A stretch of DNA of 64,000 nucleotides from Dyadobacter fermentans (lineage in GTDB: Bacteria > Bacteroidota > Bacteroidia > Cytophagales > Spirosomataceae): NCBI RefSeq assembly GCF_019924045.1, contig NZ_JAHXBN010000024.1, positions 1 through 64,000 on the forward strand, read 5' to 3'. Shown here in pieces: positions 25,900 to 33,216 of the stretch (position 1 is its first letter; each line of letters begins with the position of its first letter). The notes beneath the pieces are model-generated. The model was given only the letters and a program-made list of their open reading frames with translations. It was not told the origin of the DNA and made no database searches. The position numbers and the translations under genes are program-made.

Positions 25900-26904
25900 A
25901 TGAAAAAACTTAGCCTGAGCATTGGCCTGCTATTGCTATCCCTCACCGCCGTAAATGCACAAAACGACACGTTGCGACCGCTGGACATGAATCTGGAAGC
26001 ATATACCTACCCTTTTCCGGTCGATTACCTGGAATTTGAATCGCAAGGCGAAAAGCTTCGCATGGCGTACATGGATGTGCGCCCTCCGCGCGCGAACGGG
26101 AAGACAGTCGTGCTCCTGCATGGAAAGAATTTCAACGGTGCCTACTGGGAAGAAACGGCCAAAGCGCTTACCGCAAAAGGATTTCGGGTGCTTATTCCCG
26201 ATCAGATCGGCTTTGGGAAGTCGACAAAGCCGCTGCATTACCAGTATTCATTTCATGACTTGGCTTCGAACACTAAAAAGGTCCTCGACAAGCTCGGCAT
26301 TAGCAGAATAGCTATTCTGGGGCATTCGATGGGCGGAATGCTGGCAACGCGTTTCACACTGATGTATCCGGAAATGGTGGAAAAATTCATCCTCGAAAAC
26401 CCGATCGGCCTCGAAGATTACAAGGTGAAGGTGCCGTTCCAGTCCGTGGACAAATGGTACATGAGCGAATTGAAAAGCGATTTCAATTCCATTAAAAATT
26501 ACCAACTAAACAGCTACTACGATGGTAAATGGAAGGACTCGTACACCAAATGGGCGAATCTGCTGGCCGGCTGGACCCTCGGGAAGGACTATCCGAGAGT
26601 GGCCTGGAACAGCGCATTGACCTACGATATGATCTACACCCAACCCGTTTGTTACGAGTTTGGTTTAATTAAAACCCCTACGCTGCTCATCATCGGCCAG
26701 CGCGATCGGAGCGCCGTAGGCAAGAACCTGGCGCCTGAGAATGCGCGAAAAACGCTCGGAAATTATCCGGAGCTCGGTAGACAAACCAAAGTCAAAATCC
26801 CTCACAGCGAGCTTACAGAGCTCGATAATGTCGGGCATTTACCGCATATCGAGGATTTCAACAGGTTTATCATGCCGCTGTTACGATTTCTGGAAAAGCC
26901 ATAA
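25900..26904 (+). CDS. Exported alpha/beta hydrolase
   Basis: A 334-residue hydrolase with signal peptide MKKLSLSIGLLLLSLTAVNAQ. The fold signatures are VVLLHGKNFNGAYWEETAKAL (oxyanion HG), the nucleophile elbow GHSMGGM (about 146), IGQRDRS before the acid residue, and DNVGHLPHIE with the catalytic His near 313. Probably an esterase or lactonase-type enzyme; the substrate is unknown. It begins just after the MFS terminator and is likely transcribed on its own. Confidence 0.88.
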   Translation: MKKLSLSIGLLLLSLTAVNAQNDTLRPLDMNLEAYTYPFPVDYLEFESQGEKLRMAYMDVRPPRANGKTVVLLHGKNFNGAYWEETAKALTAKGFRVLIPDQIGFGKSTKPLHYQYSFHDLASNTKKVLDKLGISRIAILGHSMGGMLATRFTLMYPEMVEKFILENPIGLEDYKVKVPFQSVDKWYMSELKSDFNSIKNYQLNSYYDGKWKDSYTKWANLLAGWTLGKDYPRVAWNSALTYDMIYTQPVCYEFGLIKTPTLLIIGQRDRSAVGKNLAPENARKTLGNYPELGRQTKVKIPHSELTELDNVGHLPHIEDFNRFIMPLLRFLEKP

Positions 26905-26913
26905 CTGAATGTT

Positions 26914-26921
26914 TATATTTG
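26914..26921 (+). promoter_or_regulatory. TATATTTG, possible promoter of a short transcript
   Basis: It matches TAnnTTTG just after the hydrolase stop. No coding frame follows, but a strong hairpin stands at 26963-26996. It may be fortuitous in AT-rich DNA. Confidence 0.25.
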
Positions 26922-26962
26922 TAAATAATATTAAATTTATAAATATAAACTCTTTAAAGTAT

Positions 26963-26996
26963 AAATGCCGCACAGATCGTTAACCGTGCGGCATTT
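26963..26996 (+). terminator. Hairpin downstream of the hydrolase gene
   Basis: AAATGCCGCAC (26963-26973) is the perfect reverse complement of GTGCGGCATTT (26986-26996), an 11-bp stem with a 12-nt loop. The T-run is only three bases, so termination is likely but not certain. Confidence 0.65.
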
Positions 26997-27010
26997 GCGC
27001 CAACTTTGTC

Positions 27011-27170
27011 GTTACATGCCTAACGGCATTTTCGACACCCATTAATTATCATCGATGCTACCAATATCACATCGCTACGCGATTGGGCCCTCCCACAATC
27101 CAGTGCCGTAAGGCACGTAATATTGGTAGAGACGTCGGCAATTAATTAACGTTTAAATGCCGTCAGGTAT
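27011..27170. repeat. Nested palindromic repeat cluster (REP-like), second copy
   Basis: Four hairpins are spaced about 50 bp apart: ATGCCTAACGGCAT (27016), ATCGCTACGCGAT (27071), GTGCCGTAAGGCAC (27103) and ATGCCGTCAGGTAT (27157). CTACCAATATCAC (27058) pairs with GTAATATTGGTAG (27117). The components match the cluster at 1419-1596 but their order is permuted. The cluster fills most of the gap between the hydrolase and the isomerase-like gene. Confidence 0.85.
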
Positions 27171-27259
27171 GGAACTGCAAAGCGAAGGTAGTTAAGTCTC
27201 CGAAGGTATGTCCAGCTTTCTCTACAAAGATCGCTTACAAACTCTTGGAATCAAGCCAT

Positions 27260-28180
27260 TTACCCTAAAAACTGACTAACGTAGTTACGGCTCGTAAGAA
27301 TGGCGCTTTTTACATCCGTAATGTTGCCCTCATAAGCCTTATCTTCTACTTCAATTACCACGGGGCCGCGATAGCGTACATCGGTCAATGCCGCGAAGAA
27401 GCCCCGCCAGTTCACATCTCCGAGACCGGGAAGTTTAGGCGAATGGTACTCCAACGGATTAGCCAGAATGCCTACATTGTTCAATTTATTTTTATAAACT
27501 TTCGCATCCTTCAAATGAACATGATGTAAGCGAGATTTATAATTATAAATTGGCAGTAATTCATCCATCATCTGCCAGATCATGTGTGACGGATCGTAGT
27601 TTAAGCCGAACAACGGATCCGGGATGATTTCGAACATCCGGTCCCACACAGCCGGGCTGATCGCGAGGTTCTTCCCTCCCGGCCATTCATCGTCGGTGAA
27701 GAACATGGGGCAGTTTTCAATACCGATTTTCACGTTGTTTTCCTCGGCCACTTTCACAATCGCAGGCCATACATCGGCAAAGCGGGCCAGGTTATCTTTA
27801 ATGCTTTTGGAAGGATCACGGCCGATGAAAGTGGTTACCACGGGGATATCGAGCTTCGCAGCTCCGCGGATTACCTGCTTAATGTGTTCTATGTAGTATT
27901 CCGAGCGGTTCGGATCGGGATCCAGCGGATTGGGATAGTAACCCAGCGCCGAAATGAAGACCCCCGCTTCTTTCAGGTTATGCTTGATGGACGATACCTT
28001 CTGGTCGGTGAGGTTGTTGACGTCGATATGGGTCACGCCCGCGTACCGGCGGCTGTCGGCATTATCGGCCGGCCAGCACATCATTTCTACACAAGAAAAG
28101 CCATTATTTCCAGCAAATTGAACGACGTGTTCAAAGCCGAAATCGGCCAGGATTGCACTATTAAAACCTAATTTGAGCAT
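27260..28180 (-). CDS. Sugar phosphate isomerase/epimerase family TIM-barrel protein
   Basis: A 306-residue cytosolic protein of the xylose-isomerase-like AP-endonuclease-2 superfamily. Characteristic pieces include GFSCVEMMCWP, VKIGIENCPMFF, GLNYDPSHMIWQ with metal-binding Asp/His, HVHLKDAKVY and the terminal VVIEVEDKAY with a catalytic-type Glu. Metal ligands appear intact. Members act on sugars, inositols or hydroxypyruvate, so the substrate is not assigned. No pathway neighbours are adjacent. Confidence 0.88.
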   Translation of the reverse strand: MLKLGFNSAILADFGFEHVVQFAGNNGFSCVEMMCWPADNADSRRYAGVTHIDVNNLTDQKVSSIKHNLKEAGVFISALGYYPNPLDPDPNRSEYYIEHIKQVIRGAAKLDIPVVTTFIGRDPSKSIKDNLARFADVWPAIVKVAEENNVKIGIENCPMFFTDDEWPGGKNLAISPAVWDRMFEIIPDPLFGLNYDPSHMIWQMMDELLPIYNYKSRLHHVHLKDAKVYKNKLNNVGILANPLEYHSPKLPGLGDVNWRGFFAALTDVRYRGPVVIEVEDKAYEGNITDVKSAILTSRNYVSQFLG

Positions 28181-28347
28181 AAGGACTTAGTTTTTTGGCA
28201 AACATCAACAAAAAACGAGCGGGTTTCAAGGTTTACCGGAAATTCCCATCCAAAATTTCCGAGGCTTCATCAACGCAGGATACCACTGGTAAATATCGCC
28301 CCCTATGAAATCCTGCGAATTTTAGTAATATTGATCCGACAAAAACA

Positions 28348-29061
28348 ATGAACCTTAACACTTTATCACTTATGGCAGACTCCGAACCGGGTATTGGTAA
28401 AAAGATACTCAGCTTTTTCATCAAAGACGCCGACGAAACCGCCCCGGCAGCGCAAGCTCCCAAGCCGGCAACCGCGAGCCCCGCTCCCGAAACGTCGAAA
28501 CCAGCGCCTGTGACTGTCACGAATGCGGCGGGTACAGGGCAGATTGACAAGAAGTTTACGGAGCATTTCGTCAATCTCCTGGAAAAAGCCAACCTGCCCG
28601 GCCCCGACTATTTCGAATACAAACAGGCGCTTCAAAGCATGGAAGGCCTCGGTTTGGGAGAAGAAAAGCAGTTTCAGGCGGCTTGGGCGAGTTTCAAGGC
28701 CATGGGTGGGGCAAAAGATACCACTGTTCTCAGAACTTCCGCCGATCAGTATCTCACTATCCTGGTCAAAGACCGCGAGTCGTTCCTGAAAGATGTCGAA
28801 AAGGCAATAAAGGAGCGGGTGGGCGCATTGCAGGACGAGCATCAGAAACTGGAACAAACGAATGCGGCCTACGCGCAGCAGATCATCGATTTACAAAAGA
28901 AAATTGATGATAATAAGAACCGTTTGGGACAGATTGCGGGCGAAGTGTCGGAGCAGACGGCCAAAATCAACACCAATAAGGACAGCTTCGAGGTCACCTA
29001 TGTAAGTTTTGTAGACCAGATCCAGTCCGACCTGGCGAAAATCAACCAATATCTTCAATAA
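28348..29061 (+). CDS. Cytosolic coiled-coil protein, first gene of a membrane module
   Basis: I do not recognise a named family. The 237-residue protein has no signal peptide or TM (an alternative start at 28372 gives MADSEPGIGKK). A short N-terminal helix (KKILSFFIKDADE) is followed by a Pro/Ala-rich linker (about 35-65), a small helical domain with NLPGPDYFEYKQAL, and a long coiled coil (about 145-230) rich in Glu/Lys/Gln heptads. It lies 20 bp upstream of a membrane coiled-coil gene in the same direction. The two coiled coils may interact (inference). Confidence 0.7.
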   Translation: MNLNTLSLMADSEPGIGKKILSFFIKDADETAPAAQAPKPATASPAPETSKPAPVTVTNAAGTGQIDKKFTEHFVNLLEKANLPGPDYFEYKQALQSMEGLGLGEEKQFQAAWASFKAMGGAKDTTVLRTSADQYLTILVKDRESFLKDVEKAIKERVGALQDEHQKLEQTNAAYAQQIIDLQKKIDDNKNRLGQIAGEVSEQTAKINTNKDSFEVTYVSFVDQIQSDLAKINQYLQ

Positions 29062-29081
29062 AACCTGACAACTAAATCACA

Positions 29082-30095
29082 ATGGCAACACCAGATTTCA
29101 CCCAGATCGGCGGCTCGCAGGAGGATAACTCCAAAAAGTCCTATTGGAGCCGACCGGAAGGCATTACTTCCCTCCTTTTCCTGGGAGGCGTAGGGGCTGT
29201 GGCGCTCTATTTCTGGAACAAAATCGCGGCTTTCCTGATCGAAGTAACGCAAAACACGCTGTACCTCGGCTTCCTGATGGCCATTCTGGCGCTGGTGATC
29301 TTTTTGCTGACGAGCAAAGACGTGCGCACGGCGGCGTTCTTCCTGTTCAAATCGCTGATGCGGAGCATTACCGGACTCATTATCAAGCTGGACCCGATTG
29401 CGATCATGAAGATTTACGTCGATGACCTGAAAGAAAAGCGCGAGAAGATGCAGGGGCAGATCAATACGCTGGCCGGCCAGCTGGTGAAACTGAACAAGAA
29501 TATCAATGAAAACAACGAGCGCATCAAGCAAAAGTTCGCGGAAGCCAACAAGGCAAGCACCATGCTCGATCGTCCTGGCATGAAGGAAACTGCATCGCTC
29601 GCGACGATTGAAGGCGCTGGTTTACAGGAAATGAATGAGAAGCTTCTCCCCTTGCAGCGGAATATGAAGACTGTACTGGAATTTATGGAAAAAGTAAACA
29701 AGAGTGCAGATTACATTATTAAAGAGACAGAGATAAAAGTTAAACTCAAAGAGGCAGAGTACAGAATTGTAAAGGAAAGCTCCAATGCATTGCGTACAGC
29801 AATCAGCATTTTCAAAGGTAACCCTGACAAGAAATTCTATTTCGATGAGTCGATGGAATACATCCAGGATGATATGAGTCAGAAACTGGGAGAGATGAAA
29901 CGTGCAATGGACTTGTCGCTGGACTTTATCAATGGAGTGGATGTGCAGAACGGACTGCTTTCAGATAAAGGCCAGGCCATGCTGGAAGCTTACAACTCGG
30001 GCCAGTTCAAACTGATCCAGCTGGATTCGCCTGCACCTGCTACCCGCTCGATAGATACGCCGAAAGATTCGAGCTACAAAGGCTTACTGGATTGA
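29082..30095 (+). CDS. Two-TM membrane protein with PspA-like coiled coil
   Basis: A 337-residue protein. Two hydrophobic segments (about 30-53 and 62-80: LLFLGGVGAVALYFW and LGFLMAILALVIFLL) lead into a long helical region starting DPIAIMKIYVDDLKEKREKM (about 104). That entry resembles the DP-x-x-hydrophobic-x-x-Y/M-I-x-E/D-hydrophobic pattern at the start of the PspA/IM30 hairpin; the similarity is by eye only. Further helices cover 150-300, and the tail is unstructured. Unlike PspA it would be anchored in the membrane. A membrane-integrity or remodelling role is inferred from fold and context, not shown. Confidence 0.6.
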   Translation: MATPDFTQIGGSQEDNSKKSYWSRPEGITSLLFLGGVGAVALYFWNKIAAFLIEVTQNTLYLGFLMAILALVIFLLTSKDVRTAAFFLFKSLMRSITGLIIKLDPIAIMKIYVDDLKEKREKMQGQINTLAGQLVKLNKNINENNERIKQKFAEANKASTMLDRPGMKETASLATIEGAGLQEMNEKLLPLQRNMKTVLEFMEKVNKSADYIIKETEIKVKLKEAEYRIVKESSNALRTAISIFKGNPDKKFYFDESMEYIQDDMSQKLGEMKRAMDLSLDFINGVDVQNGLLSDKGQAMLEAYNSGQFKLIQLDSPAPATRSIDTPKDSSYKGLLD

Positions 30096-30146
30096 TAATT
30101 CTTTATTTATTCGCTTCATATTTCTCATTTTACACAGCATAACTAC

Positions 30147-31172
30147 ATGAAAAGACTAACAGTTGCCGGCCGGTTGATCATCACCGCGCTCATTTTGGGA
30201 GCCATTTTCGTCGGGTACAAGTACCTGGGCGGGCAAAAAGCCCTCAACCAAATGGCCGAAGATCAGGCACAAACTCCTCAGACAGAAGCCACCACCGGCG
30301 AGGCTGAAAGCACGGCGTCGGATCCGGGCACTTCATCGAACAGCGAAGCCACCGCCTCGGGCGAGAACGCGGCATTCACCTACACACCGCCCGCACCTGT
30401 GGACGGAAAACTCAGGGGCGTTGTGGAACTTGGTGCGAGCGGTTTCAACTCATTTATCATCACTGTTGATAAGGAAAAACGTTGGAAGCTTGAAAAATCG
30501 GAGTTTGGCAACAGTCTGGTAACCGAAAATATGGCCACCGACGAGGATGTGCGCATTGGCCTGAAAAAGTATATAGGTACTATGCTCGATTACGGAGTGG
30601 GCAGCAAAGACATCCATTTCGTGGTGAGCTCGGGTGCTGCAAAAGCGGAGGTAACTACTAAAATCACACGCGTTTTGAAGTCGCTGGGCTATGTGGTAAA
30701 CCAGGTTACCCCGGAACAGGAAGGCCAGCTGGCACTTAAATCCGTATTACCTGCCGAATATGCGGACAAGGCATTCGTAGTGGACATTGGATCAGGCAAC
30801 ACCAAGATTTCCTGGATCAGCGGCGGTAAAATCTCTGCGTTGGAATCCTATGGAGCCAAATACTTCCAGGATGGAACCGACGATTCGAAAGTATACCAGG
30901 AAGTGAGCGCCAAAGCCAAGCAAGTGCCTGCTAACCTGCGCAATACATGCTTTATCATTGGAGGGGTACCTTTCGAAATGGCCAAAGAAGTTCGTAAAGG
31001 CAAGGAACGCTACACTACATTAAGCGCTCCATTGGCTTACACCAAACTAACCAATGCCAAGTCCAAAGCGGGAGTTAACATTTATAAAGCTGTAACCGAT
31101 GCCACCGGCTGTCAGCAATTCGTATTCGACTGGGACGCTAATTTTACAATTGGTTTTTTGTTGGGACTATAA
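30147..31172 (+). CDS. Membrane-anchored ASKHA (Ppx/GppA-like) protein
   Basis: A 341-residue protein with one N-terminal TM (LTVAGRLIITALILGAIFVGY), an Ala/Ser/Thr/Glu-rich linker (about 32-80) and a C-terminal domain with two phosphate-loop-like motifs: VVELGASGFNSFII (about 91) and FVVDIGSGNTKISW (about 208). These mirror the DxGSNS and DxGGGS loops of exopolyphosphatase/GppA and other ASKHA ATPases. In the first loop the usual Asp is replaced by Glu. Topology suggests the domain is extracytoplasmic, which is unusual for a nucleotide or polyphosphate enzyme. It may be a sensor or pseudo-enzyme. Confidence 0.6.
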   Translation: MKRLTVAGRLIITALILGAIFVGYKYLGGQKALNQMAEDQAQTPQTEATTGEAESTASDPGTSSNSEATASGENAAFTYTPPAPVDGKLRGVVELGASGFNSFIITVDKEKRWKLEKSEFGNSLVTENMATDEDVRIGLKKYIGTMLDYGVGSKDIHFVVSSGAAKAEVTTKITRVLKSLGYVVNQVTPEQEGQLALKSVLPAEYADKAFVVDIGSGNTKISWISGGKISALESYGAKYFQDGTDDSKVYQEVSAKAKQVPANLRNTCFIIGGVPFEMAKEVRKGKERYTTLSAPLAYTKLTNAKSKAGVNIYKAVTDATGCQQFVFDWDANFTIGFLLGL

Positions 31173-31175
31173 TGT

Positions 31176-31291
31176 AGGGAGGAAAGGGAATAAAGGGAGG
31201 ATGGAGGAAAGGGAGAAAGTAAAATTGCCCACTCTGTCCCCCTTCCTCCCCTTCCTCCCTTTCCTCCTTTCTCCCTTTCCTCCTTTCTCCC
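31176..31291. repeat. Opposed purine and pyrimidine arrays (GGGAGGAAA / TTTCCTCCC)
   Basis: 31176-31219 is a run of GGGAGGAAA-like units and 31238-31291 is the complementary CCTTCCTCC-like run. They can pair as a long hairpin around a 20-bp centre. The array separates the ASKHA gene from the four-TM gene, and its right arm ends 10 bp before that ATG. Confidence 0.85.
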
Positions 31292-31301
31292 ACTCACTAA
31301 C

Positions 31302-31802
31302 ATGACGCTACAACAATTCTTCGCCTCTATTTCATCCAATCCGTGGCCTGCGGTAGTTTACTTTTTGATATTGCCTTTTACGGCTTGGGTGGTGGGAATG
31401 GCGGCGGACGGGAGCCGGGACATTAAATTCTGGGGCATCATTTATGCGATTCTTGTTTATGCCGTTTGCATTCCCGGCATCTTCGCGGTCACCCTCAACA
31501 TCTATCTTTTCCTCTTCGAGCGCCAGAGCATTTGGCAGGCCAACATCGTTTTGCAGTATTTGCCCATCATTTCCATGGCTATTACCCTCATGTTGATCAA
31601 AAGTAAGATCCCATTCTCGCTCATTCCCGGTTTTGGGAAAATTTCAGGATTTCTTACCTTAATCGCCGCGCTCATCGGCGTGATGTGGTTTTTCGACAGA
31701 ATCCACTTAGTAGCATTCACTTACGTTCCATTTTCAGTCATTTTAATAGGTTTTATACTCACTCTGCTAGCCATCAGGTTTGCATGGAGCAAATTGTTCT
31801 GA
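31302..31802 (+). CDS. Four-TM inner-membrane protein of unknown function
   Basis: A 166-residue protein that is almost all hydrophobic, with segments near 17-34 (AVVYFLILPFTAWVVGM), 45-70 (IIYAILVYAVCIPGIFAV), 82-100, 113-130 and 138-160, so four or five TM helices. No catalytic motif is visible. A short polar turn (AADGSRDIKF) follows the first helix. Its last six codons overlap the start of the nuclease-like gene in another frame, so the two are probably translated together. I do not recognise the family. Confidence 0.7.
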   Translation: MTLQQFFASISSNPWPAVVYFLILPFTAWVVGMAADGSRDIKFWGIIYAILVYAVCIPGIFAVTLNIYLFLFERQSIWQANIVLQYLPIISMAITLMLIKSKIPFSLIPGFGKISGFLTLIAALIGVMWFFDRIHLVAFTYVPFSVILIGFILTLLAIRFAWSKLF

Positions 31803-32446
31803 ACAAGGGCACGTATATTCAAATCTCCGTCAGCGACGAGCAGAAGCTTTTTGCCCGTCAGCTGGTGAACCACTCGATAATTCATCATCACATTCCGAAC
31901 ATTTGGGATAAAAGTGAAGACCGCCTCGCGCAGACGCGTATGATGCGCTTCACAGGTACGCTCGGGGAAGTCGTCTTCGCCGACTGCTACCACCTTCCCC
32001 GCCCTGTCCGCTCCTTCGGTGCCACCGACGGACAGGACTGGGGCCAGGATTTCCTCATCCGCTCCGAAACCGAAGATTTCGCCGTCGACATCAAATCCAT
32101 GAAGCGCCGTTCCGGCATTCTCACCGGCGATTACGTTTTGAATATACCCTCTTCCCAACTTCACAAAGCCGGCTCCAAGACCTCGCATTACTTCTGCATC
32201 TCCTTCCACCAATCCGAAACCGACGGCACTATTGCTTCGTTACTCGGTTTTATTGACAAGCAGGCATTGGAAAACGGCGAGACAGGAACACTGTTCCGTG
32301 CCGGTACAAAGCGCACCCGGGCCGATGGTACCGCCTTTACGTTCAACGAATCGACGTACGAAGTACTGTTTTCGGACATCGCTCCGCCGGTGGTAACTAA
32401 TTCGCTCCGCAGGATAAAAGGATTCAGATTGTGTGGATTGAAATGA
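31784..32446 (+). CDS. Putative PD-(D/E)XK superfamily nuclease
   Basis: A 220-residue soluble protein with a plausible nuclease core: an acidic residue in TGTLGEVVFADC, an Asp in DWGQDFLI, and the D-x-K pair in DFAVDIKSMKRR about 15 residues later. This is the spacing of the PD-(D/E)XK fold used by type II restriction enzymes and Holliday resolvases. A later strand, SHYFCISFHQ, fits the core. The assignment is by motif only. It starts inside the four-TM gene, and a methyltransferase lies 770 bp downstream beyond a toxin-antitoxin pair. It could be that enzyme's restriction partner or a member of the membrane module. Confidence 0.55.
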   Translation: MEQIVLNKGTYIQISVSDEQKLFARQLVNHSIIHHHIPNIWDKSEDRLAQTRMMRFTGTLGEVVFADCYHLPRPVRSFGATDGQDWGQDFLIRSETEDFAVDIKSMKRRSGILTGDYVLNIPSSQLHKAGSKTSHYFCISFHQSETDGTIASLLGFIDKQALENGETGTLFRAGTKRTRADGTAFTFNESTYEVLFSDIAPPVVTNSLRRIKGFRLCGLK

Positions 32447-32472
32447 ATATGTTTTGTGCGTAAATTTGAATA

Positions 32473-32769
32473 ATGCTCCATCATTTGCCTCAAACCATGA
32501 AAGCTACGAAAGATCCGAAGGTGAAATTGACGTTGAGTGTCAGGAAATCCATTGCCGAGCGTGCGAGGGAATACGCTGGCAAACATCACACATCAGTGTC
32601 CTTCTTGGTTGAAGAATATCTGGACGGGTTTCGCGAGCCAGAATCTGACGGCAGACGTAAAGCCGAGATTATTAATAGCATGTTTGGCCTCCTGAAAGAC
32701 AGCCCAATGGCCAACATGACCGATAAAGAAATTAAGGATATGATGATGAAAGACAAGTATGGCCTATGA
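32473..32769 (+). CDS. Antitoxin, DUF6364-like
   Basis: A 98-residue (or shorter, from an internal Met at 32497) DNA-binding-type antitoxin. The segment KVKLTLSVRKSIAERAREYAGKH followed by TSVSFLVEEYL matches the ribbon-helix-helix layout of DUF6364 antitoxins, and the C-terminal half probably wraps the toxin. It overlaps the PIN gene by 4 bp (ATGA), the classic antitoxin-first order. It probably autoregulates the pair (family knowledge). Confidence 0.8.
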   Translation: MLHHLPQTMKATKDPKVKLTLSVRKSIAERAREYAGKHHTSVSFLVEEYLDGFREPESDGRRKAEIINSMFGLLKDSPMANMTDKEIKDMMMKDKYGL

Positions 32770-33215
32770 GATTATTTCTCGATACGAATGTGCTAGTAGA
32801 CCATGCTTTGATTCGGAAAACAGGTCAGCCCTTTGAAGCTGAAATCATATTAGACTGGGCAGCGTACAACGAAATTCCAATGTTTGTCTCGCCAGGTTGC
32901 ATTTACACATTTGTATATCTTTTGCAAAAACACGGGATCAGGAAAGAAGCATTAGAACAACAATTATGCTCTTATCTTGAAGTTTTAAATATTTCGCATA
33001 TTGATACCCAGTGCTTTATTAATGGCTTGCGATCTGATTTCACCGATATTGAAGATTCATTTCAGTATTTTTCTGCATTGAAATCGAATTGCGATTTCCT
33101 TCTGACTACCAATCTTACAGACTATCGCTGCGTGGACAATGGGAACATTACCGTAACTTCGCCCCTCGATTTTGTGACCACCGTCCTCAAAAAGCAAAAA
33201 GGTATCGACTTCTAA
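32766..33215 (+). CDS. PIN-domain toxin (VapC-like ribonuclease)
   Basis: A 149-residue PIN nuclease. The acidic residues of the active site are visible: Asp in LFLDTNVLVDH (D6), the pair in TDIEDSFQYFSAL (about 97-101) and a late Asp/Asn in LTTNLTDYR (about 115-120). PIN toxins cut RNA, often tRNA or rRNA, to halt growth. It is preceded by its antitoxin with a 4-bp overlap and stands directly upstream of the methyltransferase (1 bp between stop and start), so the cassette and methylase may share a transcript. Confidence 0.85.
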   Translation: MRLFLDTNVLVDHALIRKTGQPFEAEIILDWAAYNEIPMFVSPGCIYTFVYLLQKHGIRKEALEQQLCSYLEVLNISHIDTQCFINGLRSDFTDIEDSFQYFSALKSNCDFLLTTNLTDYRCVDNGNITVTSPLDFVTTVLKKQKGIDF

Positions 33216-33216
33216 A

